Assembly (NCBI RefSeq): GCF_007860095.1
Contig: NZ_SJPT01000002.1
Location: 310,001 to 374,000, forward strand
From: Novipirellula galeiformis
Lineage (GTDB): Bacteria > Planctomycetota > Planctomycetia > Pirellulales > Pirellulaceae
Direction of reading: 5' to 3'
Length of the DNA: 64,000 nucleotides
The notes below the pieces were generated by a model. That model was given only the letters and a program-made list of their open reading frames with translations. It did not search any database and was not told the origin of the DNA. A program made the position numbers and the translations under genes. Below are positions 18,516 through 28,913 of the stretch, piece by piece. Position 1 is the first letter of the stretch, and the number at the start of each line of letters is the position of its first letter.

Positions 18516-18944
18516 TCACACCGGTTTGGGGTTCTTTTTACGTCTCGTTTTGGCTTCGTCCCCGTTGCGAGCGGCGCGGATGCGGGCGAGCAGTTCGGAT
18601 GCGGGCTCGTTACTTGGATCTTTCGGTACTAACTCGCTTGGCTTGATTCTTGGGCTGAGTGATCGAGGTATTGGCATTGCGAAAGATCGCCTGGATGCGG
18701 CCCGAGGCTTCGTTACCAAGATGGACTAGCATGGCGCGATAGAAGGCCAATTGATCGATGCCTTCTTGAGATTCCAGATCGCTCCAACGGTAACCCTTGG
18801 GAAGCTGAAATTCTTGATTCGTCTCCTTCATCATCTTCAAGAACAACAGATAGGTCAGCTCGGTGACGTATTCGTGATACCATCGTCCCTCAGGACGTGG
18901 CACAGATTCCAGAGTTTAGCAACAATGTCTTGAGTCGTGGTCAC
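18516..18944 (-). pseudogene. hsdM'-'hsdS deletion relic (type I restriction-modification)
   Basis: Reading leftward from the GTG at 18944, the N-terminus of a type I methyltransferase subunit is seen (VTTTQDIVAKLWNLCHVLRDDG). After a short deletion and frameshift near 18875 the match continues as YHEYVTELTYLLFLKMMKE and LVHLGNEASGRIQAIFRNANTSI. At about 18650 it switches frame to the universal tail of specificity subunits (SELVPKDPSNEPASELLARI...). The catalytic part of hsdM and nearly all of hsdS are deleted. The family differs from the intact hsdM at 44.2 kb, so this is an independent, dead system. Confidence 0.85.
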
Positions 18945-18990
18945 CTAAGCAAAATCCTTCTCGTGATTCCTGGGGGCATTCGGGGGCGAA

Positions 18991-20022
18991 TCAGTTCCCC
19001 GGCAATTTCGGTGTCTTACCGATATAACCTGTTGGGGTGAGTACTTCTTCGTTGAGCCATTGCGGCACTGGACCATCGTATCCCTCGAAGTCCAACATCG
19101 CACCCCGTCCACTGAATGCAAGTAGCACGTCACGCAAATCACGAGGGGAAAGTTCGATGTCGTTTAGCTTAACGGTCTGTGTTGAGGGATCGACGATGAT
19201 TTGGCAGCGAGGGTACATCGAATCGCTTTCCGGTCCTCCGTTGTCGTAGATCTGCAGAATCCTTTCAATAATTAACTTTTCCGTCGCGTCCGAAACTTCC
19301 GTATCGCCGGCAATAAAGCCACAGAGCATCACGTGATAGCTGATCCCCAGTTTGGACGTCTGAACGTCGTACCCCGAATCTGTAGGCTCGATTTCCTGGT
19401 ATTGAGAAAAGGCACTGAAAATCTGAATCATCTCTCGTGTTGTGTAGCCACGTTGCTTCCTAGCCCGGAACGCGATCTGCACGAGTTCTTCTGTTTTGCG
19501 TTTGATGTATTCAACTGTTGACTCTCCGGAGACACGAGTGTCTGCGTGATCAACATCCTTGGAAGGGATGAAATAGTATTTCTCGGCCCCATAGTCGTAT
19601 GCAATTCCAATACTTGCAGGTTGAGTCAGGCCCGTGAATCGTTGTTCGCCCTGCATCGCCGCCATCTGTTTTTTTACGGTCGATTCTTGCTCGGTAATTT
19701 GTCTGCGAAGTTCGACAATCTCCTGTTGTTGACGAAGCATGTTTTCACGCTGTTGCTTCATTTCGGTTTGCTGCTTTTGTAAACGTTCGGACAGTTCGGC
19801 AACTTCCTCGGCGCTTAGAAACTCGACTTCGTCGACTTTGACGACCTCGACCGGTTTGACCTCTTCGATCTTGGCTAGGTCGGCGCGAACGCGTTGGCTG
19901 ACTTCGATCGCCAGCATCATCACGAACAGAACGAGTACTACGAGTGCGCAGAACACCAAATCCGCAAATGTTTCGTGCGTATTGCCATGGCTCTCCGAAT
20001 AGCGATCATTCAACGATTTCAC
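18991..20022 (-). CDS. MotB/ExbD-like stator protein
   Basis: 343 residues from a GTG that overlaps the end of the MotA-like gene by 17 bp. One membrane helix (about 18-41, ETFADLVFCALVVLVLFVMM) carries Asp21 at the position of the proton-conducting aspartate of MotB, ZorB and ExbD. A coiled coil follows (about 65-120, Gln/Glu/Arg-rich), then an extracytoplasmic domain. That domain lacks the OmpA peptidoglycan-binding signature; its end (CQIIVDPSTQTVKLNDIELSP, DLRDVLLAF) is more like the ExbD/TolR domain. With the MotA-like partner it should form a proton-driven stator complex. It is intact although the restriction genes on both sides are broken. Confidence 0.8.
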   Translation of the reverse strand: MKSLNDRYSESHGNTHETFADLVFCALVVLVLFVMMLAIEVSQRVRADLAKIEEVKPVEVVKVDEVEFLSAEEVAELSERLQKQQTEMKQQRENMLRQQQEIVELRRQITEQESTVKKQMAAMQGEQRFTGLTQPASIGIAYDYGAEKYYFIPSKDVDHADTRVSGESTVEYIKRKTEELVQIAFRARKQRGYTTREMIQIFSAFSQYQEIEPTDSGYDVQTSKLGISYHVMLCGFIAGDTEVSDATEKLIIERILQIYDNGGPESDSMYPRCQIIVDPSTQTVKLNDIELSPRDLRDVLLAFSGRGAMLDFEGYDGPVPQWLNEEVLTPTGYIGKTPKLPGN

Positions 20023-21070
20023 CGGCTACGACCTCCTGTAGATTGTCTCTCGCGTTCTTGCGTAATCGCGGGGTGATACGGACTTCGGTGAGTGAAGCGA
20101 TGTAGGAAACAAAGTGGTCAACGTTGGATGCATACACATTGTTCAGCACTCGAAGTACGATGCTGCCCAAGATCGCTCCTACCAACGTTGTATAAAACGC
20201 GGTGCCAAGTCCCGCCATCGTTTCCCGCATGCCGGACATCAAATGGGATGCGTCTCCCGATTCGCCCAATGAATCAAGCGTTCCGCTGAGCCCATTGGTC
20301 ATCACGATCAAACCGACAATGGTTCCAATCAACCCGAGTGAGACGAGGACACCGGAAAGCGTATCGACGATCTTGGCTCGGGCCATCATTTTGCTGTACA
20401 GCAACGTCATCAAACTGTCTTGCGACACGTTAGGGTCATGTCTGGCAATTCGCACGAGGTCTTGGATGTGTTGATGAAAGACACCGGCCGGAGGAGCCTT
20501 GACGATCTCTCCGAATCCTCGGGGCGATTTCAGCTTTTTGACAAGGAATGCCGCACAGACAAATTCGCTGCGTAGGCCTTTCACCGCACGGAAGTTCAGC
20601 ACCACTCCGAAAATAAACAATGCAAAAATGACCACGCACAATCCGCTGGTGTCCGTCACAATGGCATTGAACAAGTGGCGTCCAGCTGCGAACACGAGCA
20701 GCAGCCCGATAACAACAGAGTAAATGATCCATTCACGCAGCGGATCGCGGTCGAGTTGCAAGTCACGAGCACGTCGAGCTTCGTCCGCAAGCTTTTGGGC
20801 CAAGGCTTCGTTAGCGCCTTCTCGTTTCCGCTGCGCCGCGGCTTCTCGCTTCTTCTGTTCAATCAGTTGCTTCTGGGCCTCGACAACCTTTTCCTTTTCG
20901 CCGGGAACAACCATGGGAGTTTGACAGTCGGGACAATGGTCGTAGTTACCCGCCTCCATGAGTGAGGAGGTCAATCGAACCCCGCAATGCAAACAGTCGT
21001 ATTTGACACTTGATCCGGCCACGTTAGACCGCACCTCGTATTTGGGATTGGGTTTTAAAGTTGTATCCAT
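20006..21070 (-). CDS. MotA/TolQ/ExbB-like proton channel with N-terminal zinc ribbon
   Basis: 354 residues. A zinc ribbon (C26-x2-C29 and C46-x2-C49) is followed by a highly charged Lys/Glu/Gln helix (about 57-108), two membrane helices (about 113-131 and 142-160), a cytoplasmic segment and the MotA/TolQ pair of helices (about 238-258, SGVLVSLGLIGTIVGLIVM; 287-309, LGTAFYTTLVGAILGSIVL). The stator fold is clear. The ribbon on the cytoplasmic end is unusual and could bind nucleic acid or a partner. AAAGGA precedes the ATG. The nearest functional analogy is ZorA of Zorya defence, but ZorA has a long C-terminal tail and no such ribbon. Confidence 0.82.
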   Translation of the reverse strand: MDTTLKPNPKYEVRSNVAGSSVKYDCLHCGVRLTSSLMEAGNYDHCPDCQTPMVVPGEKEKVVEAQKQLIEQKKREAAAQRKREGANEALAQKLADEARRARDLQLDRDPLREWIIYSVVIGLLLVFAAGRHLFNAIVTDTSGLCVVIFALFIFGVVLNFRAVKGLRSEFVCAAFLVKKLKSPRGFGEIVKAPPAGVFHQHIQDLVRIARHDPNVSQDSLMTLLYSKMMARAKIVDTLSGVLVSLGLIGTIVGLIVMTNGLSGTLDSLGESGDASHLMSGMRETMAGLGTAFYTTLVGAILGSIVLRVLNNVYASNVDHFVSYIASLTEVRITPRLRKNARDNLQEVVAGEIVE

Positions 21071-21119
21071 TTCATCCTTTCAATCGCTGGCCATGACGTA
21101 AACCAAAGCTTCTAAAACA

Positions 21120-21539
21120 TCACGCGACCACATCCCAAATCTCCTCGGCGATCTGATGCAATAGCTCATCGAGTTCACCGTTGAATATGCTGTTTAATCG
21201 TTGATAGCCGCCCTGCGCTCCGAACTGGCCGCTGTCAACGGTTTGGTGATCGACAACGACTTCTCGCTCGAGTTGTTTGCCAATCCGCTTGAGCCATTTT
21301 CGTTGGGGATCGGTCCAGGTACGACTGGCCACGATCTTAGAGATCGCCTGTTTGACTCGTTGCTCGTAAGGAAGCTGCAGCTCGCCCAATTGGCGGATTT
21401 TCATCATCGCGGTGTTCGGATTGTCCAGCGAATACCGCTCTGCACGTGCGCCCAATTCGCCCAACAGGGGCTCGATCTTGCTCACGAAATCGAAGTTGGG
21501 GGAACGGAGCGGTATCCCGACTTTGTCGCTGTCGTTCAA
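21120..21539 (-). pseudogene. hsdR relic, internally deleted
   Basis: The first about 50 residues match the N-terminus of EcoEI-type restriction subunits (NFDFVSKIEPLLGELGARAERYSLDNPNTAMMKIRQLGE, the DUF4145-like start). The rest is the extreme C-terminus (LPYEQRVKQAISKIVASRTW, RKWLKRIGKQL, VVDHQTVDSGQFGAQGGYQRLNSIF, GELDELL). Nuclease and helicase domains, roughly 700-800 residues in the family, are missing without breaking the frame. The remaining frame starts with a TTG after a T-rich run. A fused mini-protein could still be made, but it cannot be a restriction enzyme. Confidence 0.85.
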
Positions 21540-21875
21540 AAAATACTATCTTTCGCATTTTAAAGTTGCGTTCTTATTCCTAACTCCCCGCATGAGCAAA
21601 GGTAATCGATTTTGTTTGGGGCGCTGTCTAACGTGTCGAGTTATGATTTCCTGGAGAAACGGCAATGATGCAACTTCAAGTTTTTGCATCGCGAGGAAGT
21701 CTAGATTCAAAGGCACTGGATTGAAAAAAACTCGAAAAGTGCGATCACCGAAGGGGAAGGGCAAGTGGCGGCGGGTTGCCGATTCCCCCGAGCCAACCGA
21801 GTTTAGCGGCAAACCCCCTCTGGTGCTACGGCATGACCTACTCCTTGTTGAAAAACGATTCGCCTGTGTCGGTCG
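21540..21875. other. Intergenic region upstream of the decayed operon
   Basis: This would hold the promoter of the leftward operon. It has an AT-rich stretch near 21540-21620 but no hexamers I would assign. No gene seen. Confidence 0.4.
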
Positions 21876-22181
21876 ATGCAAATTAAAGATTCGGATGCGG
21901 TGGCCAACGGCATTAAGGCTTGGGGATGGACAATTCGTACGCTTCGAGAGCGTGGCGCCTTGATCACGGCACCCGGCTTAGCAGACGCCATCAAGGTTCC
22001 TGATGATGTTCGAGTAGGGGGCGTTTACGCTGGTGCCGATTCGGACCAGGCTACTGAGGATGCATTCCAGGTTTTTAAGGATAAAGATATTGATGCAGAA
22101 TGCGTTCCCATCGATTCGATCCAAGAGTATGACGAACCGGCATCGGCATTCGCCCGAGATGAAACGCGAATTGAGGACTGA
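21876..22181 (+). CDS. Small hypothetical protein
   Basis: 101 residues starting MQIKDSDAVANGIKAWGW. Composition is protein-like and acidic (pI low), with alternating strands and helices (VRVGGVYAGADSDQ, FQVFKDKDIDAECVPIDSI). No family recognised and no clear ribosome binding site. It stands alone on the plus strand at the outer edge of the decayed restriction operon. It could be spurious. Confidence 0.4.
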   Translation: MQIKDSDAVANGIKAWGWTIRTLRERGALITAPGLADAIKVPDDVRVGGVYAGADSDQATEDAFQVFKDKDIDAECVPIDSIQEYDEPASAFARDETRIED

Positions 22182-22403
22182 GGGATGAAGCTTAGGCTTC
22201 GAATCTTGGATGGAGTTTTTTTTCCGTAGTCCGACAGGTTGGGATTTTCTGAAAAAAACGGCAATCACGTAACTATTAGGTAATTGATCAAAAAGCTCGA
22301 ATTTCGAATCGTTGAAGTGGTGAGCCGCTGGATGTGCTGCCAACGGGGTTGGCGGTCCACGATGCGCGAGCTTGGGGGCCATGCAGTATCGTGAGCGGTA
22401 AAC

Positions 22404-22949
22404 TTAGAGGGATCGCGATCGTGAGGTTCCGATGCCGACGATCATGCCGCTGATGGCGCCAAACAGATGGCCGTCCCAGGATACGACGGAGTTCCAACGC
22501 GGTAGGACTCCGCTCACAAGAGTGACACCGAAAAGAACGCCAACGAGCAAGGCGATGGCGAGCGAGGTGAACTGCTTTTCGCGAATGCCGACGGTGATCA
22601 AGTAGGCGATCAAGCCAAACACCAATCCGCTTGCCCCGACGTGATAGGCGCTACGTCCAAAGAGCCACAACAAGGCTCCATTTCCGATGATGATTGCGAC
22701 GATCGTTGGCCAGGCCCGGTGTCGCGAAGCAACGGTTAGTCCCATCAATATTGCCAACGGGACGCTGTTGGCAATCAAGTGAGTAAAACCGGTATGCAAA
22801 AACGGCATCAAGCCGATCCCAGCTAAACCACGCAGCGTTCGTGGTAAAAGCCCGAACTGGTTCAAGTCCAAAGGAACGATGGAATCGACAATGCGGACCA
22901 GCCACATCACCATCAGCAGAACCAGAATCGGATAGGCTTGCTTTTTCAA
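22404..22949 (-). CDS. Rhomboid-family intramembrane serine protease
   Basis: 181 residues with six predicted membrane helices. The catalytic serine lies in HVGASGLVFGL (GxSG), the histidine in WDGHLFGAISGM, and the HTGFTHLIANSVPL segment carries the His-x4-Asn of the family. Rhomboids cleave membrane helices within the bilayer; the substrate is unknown. The frame starts with a TTG (MKKQAYPI); no in-frame ATG gives a better start. Confidence 0.9.
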   Translation of the reverse strand: MKKQAYPILVLLMVMWLVRIVDSIVPLDLNQFGLLPRTLRGLAGIGLMPFLHTGFTHLIANSVPLAILMGLTVASRHRAWPTIVAIIIGNGALLWLFGRSAYHVGASGLVFGLIAYLITVGIREKQFTSLAIALLVGVLFGVTLVSGVLPRWNSVVSWDGHLFGAISGMIVGIGTSRSRSL

Positions 22950-23373
22950 AACGTCGTTCCAATCGAGAACGGAAAGTTATGGTGAATGCGCTGCGTCCCC
23001 AACCTTTCCCGCTCCAACGCAAGCTGCACTACTCTTTAGCGTTTGTCGCCGTCCAGGATCGTTTCCACGCAAGACGACCTTCCTTGGGCAATGTCGCGTT
23101 CGACTTGCGATGCAAATGGCAGTTTCGATCCCAGACCCTGCGATGGACGCCTTGAGAGCGATCGCAGTGCAACCGTGGTTTCAGTTAGTCCTTGCTGATA
23201 CCACCGTTGGACGATCTTATCCCACGGTTGGGCGCGCCGCCGACATGCGTCGCGGGTGCCGTGCAAACTTAGCGGGCGGACGCCTCTCACCTATTAGCTG
23301 GGGAGGCTGACCTGCGAATGTCGGCCACTCGGAAACGGAGTGTATTGCCGCGACATCGCGAAGAGAAAAACAG
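22950..23373. other. Intergenic region, no recognised gene
   Basis: Short frames on both strands (23036-23290, 22841-23155) lack convincing composition. It lies between tRNA-His and the rhomboid gene, both leftward. Confidence 0.4.
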
Positions 23374-23448
23374 GGTGAGTGAGGGGACTCGAACCCCCGA
23401 CATTTGGAATCACAATCCAACGCTCTAACCAACTGAGCTACACCCACC
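23374..23448 (-). tRNA. tRNA-His (GTG anticodon)
   Basis: Minus-strand cloverleaf: acceptor GTGGGTG pairs with CACTCAC, D arm GCTCAGTTGGTTAGAGC, anticodon stem TTGGA/TCCAA around loop TTGTGAT (anticodon GTG), T arm GGGGGTTCGAGTCCCC. The extra 5' G (position -1, at 23448) that marks tRNA-His is encoded and faces C73 at 23374. CCA is not encoded. Confidence 0.96.
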
Positions 23449-24047
23449 GTCTGTGTTGCTGGGAATTTACTTTCCTATCGGCTGAGCGTCAACGGCTGTT
23501 GGGATCTCAGATTCATGTTTCTTTCAATTGATTCAAAAACGGACGTTTGGTGCGGTTTAGGAGATTTGTGATAGCCGGGGCTGCGGGGGCAACCCGAGCC
23601 AGATTGGGGCAAGAGCGAGGAGTTCCTATTGAGACCACCGCGCCACGGCCAGGTTCACGCGGTAGAACAGGAGTCGCTAGAAACAGGACGCGGTCGAACA
23701 AGCGGTCGAACAAGGCGTGGGCAATCGAAGCGTGTAATCGAAGCGGGGGCAATGGCGAGAATCGGCTGACGCGTCCGCTGATGCCCCCGAGTCCCATCGC
23801 CTCACTCCCCCTGTCAGTCTGCCATTCTGGATTGTTCCGAACGCACCCCAGCGGCCTGAAATAATTTAAGTTGTTTCTGGTGCACGACTTGCAATAAAAA
23901 AAATGTCGTCGGCACGCCGCTTGCACTCAGCCAGTGGCAAGTCGTGGCTCCCTGCCATTTGTGCATCCATTCGTTTTGACGCATGGCTAGGGTTTGCCTA
24001 AATAACAACTCAAATTTTTGTCCTGATAGACGAAAGGTGTCACGGAG
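23449..24047. other. Region upstream of groES
   Basis: About 600 bp. An imperfect inverted repeat (CTTGCACT...AGTGGCAAG, about 23920-23941) lies about 110 bp before groES. It does not match the CIRCE operator (TTAGCACTC-N9-GAGTGCTAA). The groES ATG is preceded by GAAAGGTG. No gene supported. Confidence 0.4.
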
Positions 24048-24365
24048 ATGGCGACTGCCACCAAGAAGAACTCGAAGATTCGCTTGCAACCTCTCGGCGA
24101 ACGTATCGTGATTCAACGTGAAGAGAGCGAGCAAATGACCGCTGGCGGTATCGTGCTGCCCGATTCCGCTCAAGAAAAACCAGCTCGCGGCACCGTCGTG
24201 GCTGTCGGTAACGGCAAATTGCTCGACGATGGGTCCCGCGCCGCTTGCCAATTGAAGCCTAACGAGAAGGTCCTTTTCAGCAGCTACGCTGGCGAGAACA
24301 TTGAAGTCGATGGCGTTGAATACTTGCTGATGCGTGAAGATGACGTGTTGGCAGTGATCGAGTAG
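24048..24365 (+). CDS. groES: Co-chaperonin GroES
   Basis: 105 residues. It has the GroES barrel (LQPLGERIVIQREESEQMTAGGIVLPDSAQEKPARGTVVAVG), with the mobile loop around MTAGGIVLPD, and the conserved end YLLMREDDVLAVI. It caps the GroEL ring during ATP-dependent folding in the cytoplasm. About ten residues longer at the N-terminus than E. coli GroES. groEL follows after 146 bp on the same strand. Confidence 0.97.
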   Translation: MATATKKNSKIRLQPLGERIVIQREESEQMTAGGIVLPDSAQEKPARGTVVAVGNGKLLDDGSRAACQLKPNEKVLFSSYAGENIEVDGVEYLLMREDDVLAVIE

Positions 24366-24472
24366 TCAGCCACGTTGATGGCAGTCGAGGTGTGATTCGA
24401 TCCACCTCCGCTTCCGTCTCGGTTGCCCACTCGGCGCGACGTGCTCGTTGTTTGACGCAGCGAGCACCCTAA

Positions 24473-26131
<1,659 letters not shown>

Positions 26132-26165
26132 GTCATCCGATCGTAAGATCAACGCTTTCTAATAG

Positions 26166-26202
26166 AACGGCCGACGGAGCAATCCGCCGGCCGTTTTTTT
26201 TT
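26166..26202 (+). terminator. Rho-independent terminator after groEL
   Basis: A 13-bp stem (AACGGCCGACGGA with TCCGCCGGCCGTT, one G-U pair) and a GCAA tetraloop, followed by a run of nine T. It ends the groES-groEL transcript about 35 bp after the stop. Confidence 0.95.
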
Positions 26203-26471
26203 CGCCAAATCACGGTGAAGCCATTGCCGTGATCGGGAGGCCGCCTTCGTGGGTAACGATCGAGCGACACAGGGGGGATCGCGGCGTGTTGGATCCAGCG
26301 TCGCGGCGCAACGCTTGGGGGGGGACCGCCACGCGAACCCACCGCGGTGAGACGAGCGCGGGGGTTGCAAAACTCGCTTGACCCCAGGCTTCTAACTATA
26401 CTAAAGCATGAAACAGGTCGCGAAGCTTTCGCGTCCCCCCTTCCGACGCCCTATCTATCGCGGAGGATTTT

Positions 26472-27017
26472 ATGGAGCCAGGTCCTATCGAGAGCTCATC
26501 TGCGGGACGCTCGAATCTTGAGCGTTTCTTTGCAGGTTTGAGCGAGTGTATCTTCCTGTCCAAGCTCGGCGTCGCTGACGTTCAGCTGGTGGACTATCTC
26601 AGCGAGATGTTGCTTCGATTCGTGCGGGTCGAATCCCTCCAACGGATTCGACATCCCAACGGACAACCCGCAACGGAGGTCTTCCAAATGGTGGTCGAAG
26701 CCGATCGACGCGTGGGAATCGCTCGTCGTGAGGTGCACCGGCATATCGGTGACTTCACCTTGTTCTGGTCTGGAATGTACCCCGAAAGCTTACGTAAGAT
26801 CAAAGCCGAGAAATCCCCCGATGGATTTATTGACTACTGTCGACAAGGCAAGCGAGCCTACGCAATCGCCGCCGAGATCGAAGGCGGCGAGGACCGCCCG
26901 TCATGCGATTTGCTGTTTCGATTGAGCGAGCAGTTTGAATTGTGTGCCTACGGACTGCGAGAAATCCGTCGCGAGATCGAGGAAGGTGAACAGGGTGATT
27001 TACCACTGATCACGTGA
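26472..27017 (+). CDS. Conserved hypothetical protein, helical
   Basis: 181 residues, almost wholly alpha-helical, soluble, and rich in charged residues (VRVESLQRIRH, AIAAEIEGGEDRP, LREIRREIEEGEQG). A perfect GGAGG ribosome binding site lies 5 bases before the ATG, so the start is firm. No known domain is recognised. It is a single gene between groEL and lnt. Confidence 0.75.
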   Translation: MEPGPIESSSAGRSNLERFFAGLSECIFLSKLGVADVQLVDYLSEMLLRFVRVESLQRIRHPNGQPATEVFQMVVEADRRVGIARREVHRHIGDFTLFWSGMYPESLRKIKAEKSPDGFIDYCRQGKRAYAIAAEIEGGEDRPSCDLLFRLSEQFELCAYGLREIRREIEEGEQGDLPLIT

Positions 27018-27172
27018 TCCCGTCGCGGCGGCGTTGCAGGGCATGAACCGGTTGCCCGTTCGCTTTTATGGCGACGGTCGACACGATAGCCGGAGGAGCG
27101 GGGCGGCTGCCCCACGGCAGGGGTGTTGTTGTCTATACTCAAGTGTGAGAAATCACCTTTGGGATAGGCACC

Positions 27173-28837
27173 TTGATCGACAACCCTCCGACATCACCGC
27201 ACGGTTCGGCTTGCGCCGAGAGACGTTCAGCAGCCAGCAATGCCATGATGGGGGCGCTCGCATGCGTCCTGATTGCGATCGTGATCGGGGTTCCATGGGT
27301 GTACCCGGATTTCTTTTTTCTGGGTGCGTTCGGCTGGGTGGCGTTGGTTGTTTTCGCCTCCCGTGCTCGGCGCTGGGTTGCGACCTTCGCGTCGTTGATG
27401 ATCGGGATGATCTCACTCGGGATCGCGTTCTATTGGGCGCCCAAGTCGATTTACGACACGACCCACCTCTCTGCAACGACGTCATTCCTTGTCTTCCTCG
27501 CGTTGCTTGCCTGGGAATCGATCGCTTTCGCGTTGCTCGGATTTACGGCGAGCTTGTTGTCGCGTCCGTGTGATTCGAGAGGCTGTGTTCCAGGCCAGAG
27601 CATTGTTCCAGACCAGAGTTGTACTTCATCGCGTTCAACTTGGTTATGGTTGCTGGTCCCCGTGTGGGTCGTGATTGAGTTCTTCCATCCTCAGATTTTC
27701 GGCTGGTCAATCGCACACACTGCGCTATCGTTCCGGCCAATCATCCAAGTCGCAGAATTAGCGGGTACCTCGGGGATTGCGTTCTTGGTGATGCTGGGGG
27801 TCGTGTCGATCGCACAACTGTGGATGCATCATCATACACGTCGCGATTGGATCGAGTTTCTGATCGCCACCACGATGATTGCAATCGCTTGCCTCTGGGG
27901 GCACTGGAGCGTGACCGATTGGCAGCAGCGAAGCGGATCAGCCGATTCGATGCGAATTGCCGCAGTGCAGGTCGACCCTAGCAAGATGGGCAGCGTCGAA
28001 GAGATGCAGTCGCGGTCAACGTCCGCGGCCGGGCCAATCGACTTGTACATTTGGCCCGAGTCTTCCTTGGGACACTATCACATCTCACTCGAAGATTTTC
28101 GGGACGAGTTTAAAACGGTCGTGAAGTCAGAGGCCCCGAATCCCGCTCTCGATCCCTACCCCGGCGTGCCAACGGAATTACTGGCCGGGGGTAAAACGTA
28201 TGACGAGGGCGGCCGAGACGTCGGCCCTTATCGGAACACCGCATTTTTGATTGATTCGAGCAAGTCGATTCGTTCGCGCTACGTTAAACGCAGCCTGTTG
28301 CCGATTGGCGAGTACGTTCCGGGGGAGAAGTGGTTTCCGTTTTTGCGTGACTGGGCCGCGCTCGATTCCACCCTGCTTCGCGGATCCAACGACGCCCCGC
28401 TGACGTTGCGAGGCGATCAGAAGGTGGGCGTGTTAGTTTGTTACGAGGACATGGTTGCCGAGAATTCGGCCGCCACCACTCGAGCGGGAGCGGAGTGTTT
28501 GGTCGCTTTGATCAATGGATCTCGCTTTACGGACACGACAACCCTCAAGCAACATATGTGGTTGGCACAGCTGCGTGCGGTCGAGAACCGTCGAGCCTTG
28601 GTGCGATGTGCGGCCACCGGAATCTCCTGCATCATCCAGCCCGACGGCTCGATCACAGAGCGATTGCCTCCGCAAACCAACGGAGTGATCGTCGCGTCGA
28701 TTCCGCTGGTCCACGAAATCACCGTCTATACACAGTACGGAGAATGGTTCGCCCATTTGATGACGATCATCGTCTTAGTCGGGTTAATCTCGTTCCGACG
28801 GCGACGCAGTGGTGCATCGGCTGCGCCGCCTCAGTGA
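27173..28837 (+). CDS. lnt: Apolipoprotein N-acyltransferase
   Basis: 554 residues. An N-terminal membrane region of about six helices (IAIVIGVPWVYPDFFFLGAFGWVALVVF onward) precedes a periplasmic nitrilase-fold domain with the Glu-Lys-Cys triad: Glu296 in YIWPESSLG, Lys372 in YVKRSLLPIGEYVPGE and Cys423 in VLVCYEDM. A last membrane helix (WFAHLMTIIVLVGLI) closes it. Lnt adds the third acyl chain to bacterial lipoproteins. The TTG start at 27173 has GGGATAGG upstream; an ATG at about 27245 is the alternative. Confidence 0.92.
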   Translation: MIDNPPTSPHGSACAERRSAASNAMMGALACVLIAIVIGVPWVYPDFFFLGAFGWVALVVFASRARRWVATFASLMIGMISLGIAFYWAPKSIYDTTHLSATTSFLVFLALLAWESIAFALLGFTASLLSRPCDSRGCVPGQSIVPDQSCTSSRSTWLWLLVPVWVVIEFFHPQIFGWSIAHTALSFRPIIQVAELAGTSGIAFLVMLGVVSIAQLWMHHHTRRDWIEFLIATTMIAIACLWGHWSVTDWQQRSGSADSMRIAAVQVDPSKMGSVEEMQSRSTSAAGPIDLYIWPESSLGHYHISLEDFRDEFKTVVKSEAPNPALDPYPGVPTELLAGGKTYDEGGRDVGPYRNTAFLIDSSKSIRSRYVKRSLLPIGEYVPGEKWFPFLRDWAALDSTLLRGSNDAPLTLRGDQKVGVLVCYEDMVAENSAATTRAGAECLVALINGSRFTDTTTLKQHMWLAQLRAVENRRALVRCAATGISCIIQPDGSITERLPPQTNGVIVASIPLVHEITVYTQYGEWFAHLMTIIVLVGLISFRRRRSGASAAPPQ

Positions 28838-28913
28838 TGAACGCGCCCGCGTGCCCCATGGTCACGCGAAAGAAAATGCGGGGCATGAAATCCCGCCTTC
28901 ATCCCAATGCATT

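Noticed and set aside
20006-21539. A complete Zorya system
   Set aside because: Only ZorA/ZorB-like proteins are present; no ZorC, ZorD or ZorE (HNH) homologue is seen nearby, and both stator proteins differ from the Zorya types in their extra domains.
23449-24047. CIRCE operator before groES
   Set aside because: The only inverted repeat near (about 23920-23941) does not match the CIRCE half-sites and its arms are imperfect.
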